A DNA stretch of 11,009 nucleotides from an uncultured Verrucomicrobiota bacterium (GTDB lineage: Bacteria; Verrucomicrobiota; Kiritimatiellia; RFP12; UBA1067), in assembly GCA_946615275.1 (NCBI GenBank), contig CAMOHV010000016.1:1-11009 (forward strand), read 5' to 3'. Positions within the stretch are counted from its first letter, which is position 1; every line of letters starts with the position of its first letter. This document shows positions 1-7,609 of this stretch, one piece after another. Below the pieces are notes generated by a model. It made no database searches. It had not been told where the DNA came from and worked only from the letters and a program-made list of their open reading frames with translations. The position numbers were made by a program, and so were the translations under genes.

Positions 1-62
1 AGCGCGCCCACATAAAGGATGGATTGACTACCGGCATTTCCTGACAAACTTTTTTAAATTAA
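1..62. other. Intergenic edge, nothing recognised
   Basis: This AT-leaning stretch leads into the hairpin array. I see no convincing open frame, promoter, tRNA or terminator in it. It may be the flank of a neighbouring gene outside the window. Confidence 0.5.
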
Positions 63-213
63 TTAAATCGGGCAATGCCCTTTAAATGGTTAAATCGGGC
101 AATGCCCTTTAAATCGGTGGCTTCGCCACCTTTAAATCGGGCTGCGCCCTTTAAATCGGTGCCCTTTAAATCGGTGGCTTCGCCACCTTTAAATCGGGCT
201 GCGCCCTTTAAAT
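63..213 (+). repeat. Array of TTTAAA-bounded mini-hairpins, plus orientation
   Basis: Short GC palindromes are separated by TTTAAAT blocks. The hairpins are GGGCAATGCCC at 70-80 and 97-107, GGTGGC-TTC-GCCACC at 116-130 and 173-187, and GGGC-TGC-GCCC at 139-149 and 196-206. A broken one, GGTGCCC, lies at 158-164. Each follows the pattern TTTAAATCG, stem, three-base loop, stem, TTTAAAT. Stem sequences differ between units, but both arms change together, so pairing is kept. Bases 103-156 recur perfectly at 160-213. Frames across the array translate only the repeat and are not genes. The array could act as RNA hairpins downstream of the minus-strand gene, or it may be a passive repeat. Confidence 0.9.
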
Positions 214-235
214 TCACGAATACGTTCATTTGGCA

Positions 236-307
236 ATTTAATCATCTAAAGCCGCGAAGCGGCGATTTAATCATTTAAAGCCGCGAAGCGGCGATTTAAC
301 CATTTAA
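236..307 (-). repeat. 29-bp units of the same hairpin family, inverted
   Basis: Two 29-base units (236-264 and 265-293) and a partial third (294-307) each carry GCCGC-GAA-GCGGC, at 251-263 and 280-292. Read on the minus strand the loop is TTC, and the flanks are TTAAATCG before and TTTAAA (or TTTAGA) after, the same architecture as the plus-oriented units upstream. The TAA stop of the minus-strand cytochrome gene (304-306) lies inside the partial third unit, so the repeat abuts the gene and may supply its stop. In the transcript these would form stable 3' hairpins. No U-tract follows, so they are not classic intrinsic terminators. Confidence 0.85.
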
Positions 308-3300
308 TCCTCCACTAATATCCGGAATCCCACGTCATGGAGCTGCCTCCACGGGCGGTACAGGACGCGGGATGCGAACGTGGCGTCCTTCGGGCGCGAC
401 CAGCACGATCCGCCGCGCGCGACGGCGCGGAGCGTCTGGTCGCCCTGCGGGCCGAACTCCGATGGCTTGACGCGGTCGGAGGTCCACTCCCACACGTTCC
501 CGTGCACGTTGCGGAGGCCCCAGGCGTTCGGCGCGAACGCGGAGACCGGCGCGGAGACGCGGTAGTGGTCGTCATACCGCACGTCGGCCGGGCGCCATGC
601 CGGGACGGCCATGCCCGGGACGTTGGCGCGGAAGCGGTCCTGGCGGCGGAACGTGATGTCCGCGAGGTTGGCGCTCTTGGAGAAGTCGGCGTCGAGGTCG
701 CCGTACCAGAGCGGCGTGGGCGCCCCCGCGCGCGCGGCCCACTCCCATTCGTCGCCCGCGGGGAGGCGCGCCTTGGCGCCGCACCTTTTCGAAAGCGCCG
801 CGCAGAACGCCGCCGCCTCGTCGCACGAGACGCGCACCACCGGCTGGTCCGGCAGGTTCAGCGGATATCCACGCTCCTGCTCTGTGAACTGCATGAACTC
901 GCCGCGCTCGAGCTTGCTGTCGTGCGTTGGCACCAGGCGGCGGTACTGCTCGTTCGTGATCTCGTCCACGGACATCCAGTACGGGCGCTTGATCTCAACC
1001 TTCCGCCCAGACGAGAGCGTCATCACGCCCGCCGGGATTCGGGCAAGCGTTATCTTCACCCCTCCGCCGAGGTCGAGCGTGCGCGTGGCGTCCGGCTTCG
1101 CGGGAAGCGTCCCGCCGTCCGGCGCCTTGGCGACGGCCCTGCCGTCCTCGCGCGGCTTCGCCTCGGCCCTGGGGAGCGCGGGAGCCTTGATGACGGCCTT
1201 GCCGAAAGTCCTCTCATGATCCTCCACGATGTTCGCGTAGCGCTTCTGGAGGTCTGCGCGGCGGGCGGCGAAGTGCGCGACGCGGTTCGTGCCAACCGTC
1301 TCGCTCCACGTGCCGTGGCCCATGCGGTTCAGGTCGATCCACGTTGCCAGCCTGTCCCAGGACTCCGCGTCGAGCCGCACGCCGTGGTGGCCGGCCTCGA
1401 GGAGCTGGACGAGCGCCGTGGTGTCGGCCGCCGTCTCGCCCGGCACGAGGACGTCGTTATCGCCCTCCTGCGTGGCGTTGCGCACGTAGGAGCAGAGCGC
1501 CATGTACGACGGCGGGAACATCCCGTTGTTCAAGTAGTACGTGAGCTTCGTCTTGATGCACACGTCTGGGCGGTCGCGGAGATCGGGCTTGCGGACGAGC
1601 CCCGGCTCGATGACGTCTATGAGGTTGGTGGAGTTCCCCTTCCCGTCGTGGCACGAGACGCAGTAGCGGTCGAGGACCGGCTGCACCTCGCGGCGGAAGT
1701 CGAACCCGCGCTCCGGACCGTGCCACGGCTCGATCTCGGACGGCTCGCGCTCCATGGCGATGAGGCGGCGGTTCGGCCCGGCGCTCGCCTCGTTCTCCTC
1801 GTGGCAGCCGCTGCAGGAGGCGAGCTCGCCGGGCATGACGTTCGTCCAGGAACGCATGAGCTGGAGGGCCCGGCCGTCGGCGTCGAGGGGCTGGAACGCG
1901 ATCGCGAGATTGGCGGGCACGGTGAAGTAGGCGCTGCCGTCGGCCTCCACGGGCACGGTGCCGATTATGCGCTTGATGTCCCATGGGCCGTCGAGGCCGT
2001 GGTGGTCGGTCTCGCCGCCCATCCAGCGGTAGGCGAAGGAGTAGGTGAAGATGCGGAGCTTCTTCACGGCGCCGCGCGGCACGCCCCTGAGGCCGAGGCC
2101 GTCGTAGATGTCGGTGACCTTCACCCTGGCCGTCGTGAGGGCGGGCTCCACCTTGGAGGCGATGATCGGCGGCTTCTTCGTGGGCTGGAGCGGGATGGGC
2201 TCCATGTAGACGTTGTCCTTGTCCTCGGCGATGGGCGTGAGGTTGTCGAAGGCGTCGGCGAGGTAGAGGCCCCACTCGTCCTTCTCCGTGGGGCGGGCGG
2301 CCACGATCACGTAGTCCTTCGAGAGCGGATAGGGATGGCAGAACTTCGGCCACGAATAGTCGGCCACGCGGTCGCGGACGATCGGCTCCACCTTCTTGCC
2401 GCGCTCGGGGAAGCGCTGCACGACGCCCTTAGCCTCCTTGCGGCCCTTGAGCGTGTCGAAGAGGACGAGCTCGCCGTAGCGCGGCTGGCCGTGGTGGCCG
2501 GAGACGATGGCCGTGAAGGAGTCGGGGGCGTCGGGGCATGGGCGCGCGTTGAAGAGCGCGTTCGGCCAGTAGGAGTCGCTGCCGTAGTAGGCGCGCTGGA
2601 CGGTGCCGTCGGGGTTCATCGTGAAGAGGATGCGGGCGACGTAGTGGGTGATGTCGGCGTATTCCCAGTGGAGGAACATCACGCGGCCGTCGGGCATGAG
2701 GTTCACGCACCAGTTGTTGTCCTGGTCGAAGGTGAGGCGGCGGATGGCGCCGTCCGGCTCGCGGCGGTAGATGCTCGCGACCCAGCTCGTGCCCACGACG
2801 CACGGGACGCCAACCATCGACGCGTCGGAGAGGAACAGCACCGCGCCGTCGGGCAGGTAGCATCCGGCGTAGCAGTTCACGTCCTTGTCGGGGATCAGGG
2901 GTATCTCGACGGGCTTGGAGCCGGGCTTCGTGAGGTCCAGCTCCACGACGCGGTCGATTGACTCCACGGGGCGGCTGCGCCATGTCTTGGGCGGGTTGTC
3001 CTTGAGGTCCGTGCGACGGGTGTACATCGCCTTCTGCGCGTCCCATTTGAGGCACACCTCGCCGATGTAGCCGTTGGCGGCGGTGGCGTCCAGGACTGCG
3101 AACGACGGCTTGCCGCGCAGGTTGGAGAGGATGCCCAGCTCGTTGGGGCAGCCGCCGAAGATGTCGCGCGGCTGCTTCCAGTTGTTGTGGAGGCCGAGGT
3201 TGCTCTGGCGGCGGCGGATCACGAGGAGCTTGCCGCAGTCGAGGAGCGGGTTCTCGAGGAGATGCCCGCGCACCTCCTCGAGGAGCAGCTCGCCGCCCTT

Positions 3301-3567
3301 CTGCGGAGCGGGCTCGCCGTAGAACGGGCCCCAGTCGCCCATGATGGCGGAGAGAAGCCTCTTGCGGCGGGCGTCGAGGGTGCGGAGCCACTCGGGGTCC
3401 TTCTCGAAGCGGTCGGGCCAGCGCGCCGCCATGTCGGCCCACGCCATGCGCACATTCTCCACGTTGAGCGCCTCCAGGCGGCGTATCACGCGGTCCTTAG
3501 GCGCCTCGGCCGCAAGCACCGCGCACGCCGCCGTGGCCGCGGCGAACGCGAAAAACGTCATTTTCAT
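304..3567 (-). CDS. Exported di-heme HzsA-like protein with C-terminal SUMF1 domain
   Basis: A predicted exported protein of 1087 residues. The start at 3567 is preferred over an upstream in-frame ATG at 3642 because AAGGAG (3574-3579) lies 6 bases before it and an extended -10 box lies just upstream. Residues 1-20 form a Sec signal peptide (Lys, hydrophobic stretch, LAA/AEA cleavage region). Residues ~50-500 look like the beta-propeller-like N-terminal part of hydrazine synthase alpha relatives (SGHHG near 358). A conserved middle segment (~515-582: YRWMGG, DGPWDIKR, GTVPVEADGSAYF) precedes two c-type heme sites, CSGCH (585-589) and CVSCH (636-640). From ~831 there is a SUMF1/FGE-sulfatase fold (EITNEQY, RLPAGDEWEWAARAG, GNVWEWTSD, RGGS, GFRI). 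After RGGS there is a single Cys (1055), not the paired catalytic cysteines of formylglycine-generating enzymes, so that activity is unlikely. The substrate is unknown, and anammox chemistry should not be inferred from this gene alone. Monocistronic, divergent from ftsH. Confidence 0.85.
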   Translation of the reverse strand: MKMTFFAFAAATAACAVLAAEAPKDRVIRRLEALNVENVRMAWADMAARWPDRFEKDPEWLRTLDARRKRLLSAIMGDWGPFYGEPAPQKGGELLLEEVRGHLLENPLLDCGKLLVIRRRQSNLGLHNNWKQPRDIFGGCPNELGILSNLRGKPSFAVLDATAANGYIGEVCLKWDAQKAMYTRRTDLKDNPPKTWRSRPVESIDRVVELDLTKPGSKPVEIPLIPDKDVNCYAGCYLPDGAVLFLSDASMVGVPCVVGTSWVASIYRREPDGAIRRLTFDQDNNWCVNLMPDGRVMFLHWEYADITHYVARILFTMNPDGTVQRAYYGSDSYWPNALFNARPCPDAPDSFTAIVSGHHGQPRYGELVLFDTLKGRKEAKGVVQRFPERGKKVEPIVRDRVADYSWPKFCHPYPLSKDYVIVAARPTEKDEWGLYLADAFDNLTPIAEDKDNVYMEPIPLQPTKKPPIIASKVEPALTTARVKVTDIYDGLGLRGVPRGAVKKLRIFTYSFAYRWMGGETDHHGLDGPWDIKRIIGTVPVEADGSAYFTVPANLAIAFQPLDADGRALQLMRSWTNVMPGELASCSGCHEENEASAGPNRRLIAMEREPSEIEPWHGPERGFDFRREVQPVLDRYCVSCHDGKGNSTNLIDVIEPGLVRKPDLRDRPDVCIKTKLTYYLNNGMFPPSYMALCSYVRNATQEGDNDVLVPGETAADTTALVQLLEAGHHGVRLDAESWDRLATWIDLNRMGHGTWSETVGTNRVAHFAARRADLQKRYANIVEDHERTFGKAVIKAPALPRAEAKPREDGRAVAKAPDGGTLPAKPDATRTLDLGGGVKITLARIPAGVMTLSSGRKVEIKRPYWMSVDEITNEQYRRLVPTHDSKLERGEFMQFTEQERGYPLNLPDQPVVRVSCDEAAAFCAALSKRCGAKARLPAGDEWEWAARAGAPTPLWYGDLDADFSKSANLADITFRRQDRFRANVPGMAVPAWRPADVRYDDHYRVSAPVSAFAPNAWGLRNVHGNVWEWTSDRVKPSEFGPQGDQTLRAVARGGSCWSRPKDATFASRVLYRPWRQLHDVGFRILVED

Positions 3568-3573
3568 GCAAGA

Positions 3574-3603
3574 CTCCTTTTTTGATGTGGATTGATTATA
3601 GCA
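3574..3603 (-). promoter_or_regulatory. Extended -10 promoter and RBS of the cytochrome gene
   Basis: Read on the minus strand, a perfect TATAAT lies at 3595-3600 and is preceded by TGC, giving an extended -10 (TGnTATAAT). No good -35 is visible at 16-18 bases, which is tolerable for extended -10 promoters. Transcription would begin near 3588, leaving a leader of about 20 bases with AAGGAG (3574-3579) six bases before the ATG at 3567. This supports the shorter start. Confidence 0.7.
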
Positions 3604-3632
3604 TATTTTCGCCGCGGATGGTAGATGCTTCC

Positions 3633-3702
3633 CCAGAAACAAGAAACCAGAAACCAGAAACTAGAAACCAGAAACCAGAAACCAGAAACCAGAAACTAGA
3701 AA
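3633..3702. repeat. CCAGAAA heptamer tandem array, 10 copies
   Basis: Ten uninterrupted 7-base units fill exactly 70 bases. Seven are CCAGAAA, one is CAAGAAA (3640-3646) and two are CTAGAAA (3661-3667, 3696-3702). The array lies in the divergent intergenic region between the two promoters. The same heptamer in the same orientation recurs at 5682-5709, at the other end of ftsH. With no spacers it is not a CRISPR. Such an array could change length by slippage. Confidence 0.95.
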
Positions 3703-3727
3703 CCGCCCAAAAATAAATTCGTTTCCC

Positions 3728-3767
3728 TTCACACGCGCGCGCGTGTTTTTGATATAATTGTCCGCAA
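3728..3767 (+). promoter_or_regulatory. ftsH promoter with Z-DNA-prone palindrome, near-leaderless
   Basis: TATAAT lies at 3753-3758, with a TTCACA candidate -35 at 3728-3733 (5 of 6 matches to TTGACA). The spacer is 19 bases, longer than optimal. Between them is a perfect 16-base palindrome of alternating purines and pyrimidines, ACACGCGCGCGCGTGT (3731-3746), which could be an operator or adopt Z-DNA. A start 6-9 bases after the -10 falls at 3764-3767, immediately before the ATG at 3768, so the ftsH mRNA would be leaderless or nearly so. No Shine-Dalgarno sequence precedes the ATG, in agreement. Confidence 0.65.
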
Positions 3768-5747
<1,980 letters not shown>

Positions 5748-6545
5748 CCTTTCGCGCACGCGCGTGATGGCCATTGTGAACGTGACGCCGGACTCATTCT
5801 CCGACGGCGGCAGGTACTATCGTCCGGAGGAGGCCCTCGCCCGCGCCGTCAACTGCCTGGAGGAGGGCGCCGACATCCTCGACTTCGGCGGCGAATCCAC
5901 CCGCCCCGGCGCTACGCCCCTTTCGTGGGAGGACGAATGGGCCCGCCTCGAGCCCGTCCTCGCCGGCCTCCCCGGCGCGCTCCTCAAGGCGCGCCTCGCC
6001 GCCGTGCCCGTCTCCGTGGACACCTACCACCCCGAGACCGCGCTCCGCGCCCTCTCCGCCGGATGCCACATCGTGAACTGCGTCTATCCCAAGCCCGTCC
6101 CCGAGATGATGCAGATCGCCGCCGAGCACGGCGCGGCCATCGTCGCCCCATGCCGCAGCGCCGACGAATGGCGCGCCCTGAGCGCATCGCTGCCAGGCAT
6201 CCTCGGCGCAGAGCGGGCCGCGGCCTTCGAGCGCCAGATCGTGATCGACCCCGAGATCGGCTTCGGCACCACCCGCGAGGAGGACATCGCCCTTCTCGGC
6301 GGACTGCGCCGCCTCGCCGAGTGCGCCCCCGTCTGCGTGGGCGTCTCGCGCAAGCGCCTCGTCAAGAAGATCACCGGCGAGAAGCGCCTCGGCAAGAACC
6401 TCGGCGGATGCCTCGGCGCGGCGATATGGTGCGCCATGAACGGCGCTTCGGTCGTGCGCGTGCACGACGTGGCGGAGACCGTCCAGGCCCTCGCCGTTGC
6501 GCGGGCGTTCGCCACTTCGCAACTGCCGCTGGAGGAGGCCACAGC

Positions 6546-7442
6546 ATGAGCGCGTTCAACTTCACGTTCACATTCGACTGGTCGCATCTCAACGATGCGC
6601 TCCAGATCGCCATCCTCTACTTCGTCTTCTACGGCATCCTCAAGGCGGCGCGCGGTTCGCGCTTCGGGCAGGTGCTGCTCGGCGTGGCGATACTGTTCGG
6701 CGGGCTGCTCGTGTTCACCTTCCTCTTCCACTTCTACGTCCTCGCACACATCATCAAGTGGACTCTCATCTACCTCGCGATCTCCACCGTCGTGCTCTTC
6801 CAGCCGGAGATACGCCGCGCCCTCGCCACCATCGGCTCGTTCATCTTCCCGGAGACCCGCAGGCACGCCGTGCGCCGCACCACGCCCGAGTTCTTCGTGG
6901 AATGCGTGTTCCACCTCGCGCAGAGGAAGCTTGGCGCGCTCTTCGCGTTCGAGCGGGCGATCTCCCTCAGGAGCTACGAGGCGTCGGGGGTTGCGATAGA
7001 CGCCCTGCCGTCCCCGGAGATTCTCGTATCGATCTTCACCGAGCCCATGCCCCTGCACGACGGCGGCATGATCGTGCGCGGCGGGCGCCTCGCCTCGGCG
7101 CACTGCCTCTTCCCCGTCTCGTCGCGCGGCGACCTATCGTCGTCCGGCATGCGCCACCGCGCGGCAGTGGGCCTGAGCGAGGAGACGGACGCCCTGGTCG
7201 TCGTCGTCTCCGAGGAGACAGGCCGCGTGTCCATCGCCTACAACGGGCGCCTCATCCGCTACCCCGACTCCAGCGAGGATTCGCGCCAGGCTCTCCTCAG
7301 ATGGATCGCCAAGGCCATGCCGCAGAAGAAGACTGCCCTCGAGGCCATTGGCGCGTGGCTCCGCAAGCGCTTAGCGGTATTCAGGCCGACCAAAGGCACT
7401 AAGGAAGTGAAACCCGCCTCCGGCGGAAAGGAGTCCGCATGA
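6546..7442 (+). CDS. cdaA: Diadenylate cyclase CdaA (DacA), DGG variant
   Basis: A membrane diadenylate cyclase that makes c-di-AMP from two ATP; c-di-AMP controls potassium, osmolyte and wall homeostasis. The protein has 298 residues. Three membrane segments (about 16-35, 42-62 and 66-85) are followed by a short linker and the DAC domain (~95-255). Family signatures are FQPEIRRAL, LHDGG (170-174), GMRHRAAVGLSEETDA with RHR at 203-205, and VVVSEETG. The usual DGA catalytic triplet is DGG here (Asp172 kept, Ala replaced by Gly). The tail is Lys-rich. GGAGGAGG (6531-6538), 7 bases before the ATG, is a strong ribosome site, and the start overlaps the folP stop. The next gene starts in its own stop codon. 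The cdaA assignment is firm; full activity of the DGG form is inferred. Confidence 0.94.
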   Translation: MSAFNFTFTFDWSHLNDALQIAILYFVFYGILKAARGSRFGQVLLGVAILFGGLLVFTFLFHFYVLAHIIKWTLIYLAISTVVLFQPEIRRALATIGSFIFPETRRHAVRRTTPEFFVECVFHLAQRKLGALFAFERAISLRSYEASGVAIDALPSPEILVSIFTEPMPLHDGGMIVRGGRLASAHCLFPVSSRGDLSSSGMRHRAAVGLSEETDALVVVVSEETGRVSIAYNGRLIRYPDSSEDSRQALLRWIAKAMPQKKTALEAIGAWLRKRLAVFRPTKGTKEVKPASGGKESA

Positions 7443-7609
7443 ACGCCTTCAAACGCATTTTCCTGCACAACTGGTGGCTGAAGCTGCTGGCCCTGGTGCT
7501 TGCCTTGGCCGTCTATTATTCCCTCCGCGATTCGGCGCGCAAGTCGGGCATCAGCCCCGTCGATTCCATGAAAGGCACTTTCAATGACAGAATCCAAGCC
7601 ACAAAATAA
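7439..7609 (+). CDS. 56-residue single-pass protein resembling the CdaR/YbbR N-terminus
   Basis: A small gene whose ATG overlaps the cdaA stop (ATGA), with AAAGGAG (7427-7433) 5 bases upstream; it ends with TAA at 7607-7609, inside the start of ftsK. The protein begins MNAFKRIF, then has HNWWLKLLALVLALAVYYSL as one membrane segment (about 12-29) and a basic tail (RDSARK). This is the pattern at the N-terminus of CdaR/YbbR proteins (N-W/L-x-L-K-x-L-A-L-hydrophobic), which usually follow cdaA and regulate CdaA in the membrane. Normal CdaR proteins continue into several extracytoplasmic YbbR domains. None is present here, and none is encoded downstream before ftsK. It may be a working minimal CdaA partner or a degenerate remnant. 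The strong ribosome site and intact frame favour a real gene. Function by homology is a tentative inference. Confidence 0.8.
   Translation: MNAFKRIFLHNWWLKLLALVLALAVYYSLRDSARKSGISPVDSMKGTFNDRIQATK

Noticed and set aside
75..278. Short plus-strand open frame of 67 codons across the hairpin array
   Set aside because: Its translation is just the repeat unit read repeatedly (LNRA, PFKSVASPP), and there is no ribosome site. It is not a gene.
504..1077. Active formylglycine-generating enzyme for sulfatase maturation
   Set aside because: The SUMF1 fold is clear, but the catalytic cysteine pair is missing and no sulfatase gene is nearby.
337..2961. Very long open frame (874 codons) antisense to the cytochrome gene
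   Set aside because: A composition shadow in GC-rich DNA: the translation is rich in Arg, Val, His and Gly with no recognisable domain, while the opposite strand has clear heme and SUMF1 motifs.
304..3567. Evidence for anammox or hydrazine metabolism
   Set aside because: HzsA-like proteins occur widely in bacteria without anammox, and no hydrazine synthase partner or hydrazine dehydrogenase is present here.
3568..3642. N-terminal extension of the cytochrome gene to an ATG at 3642
   Set aside because: The extension would cover the -10 box and ribosome site and push the signal peptide 25 residues inward; the start at 3567 fits much better.
3633..3702. Possible CRISPR array
   Set aside because: The 7-base units are contiguous with no unique spacers, and there are no cas genes. 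The TTTAAA hairpin array at 63-307 fails for the same reason.
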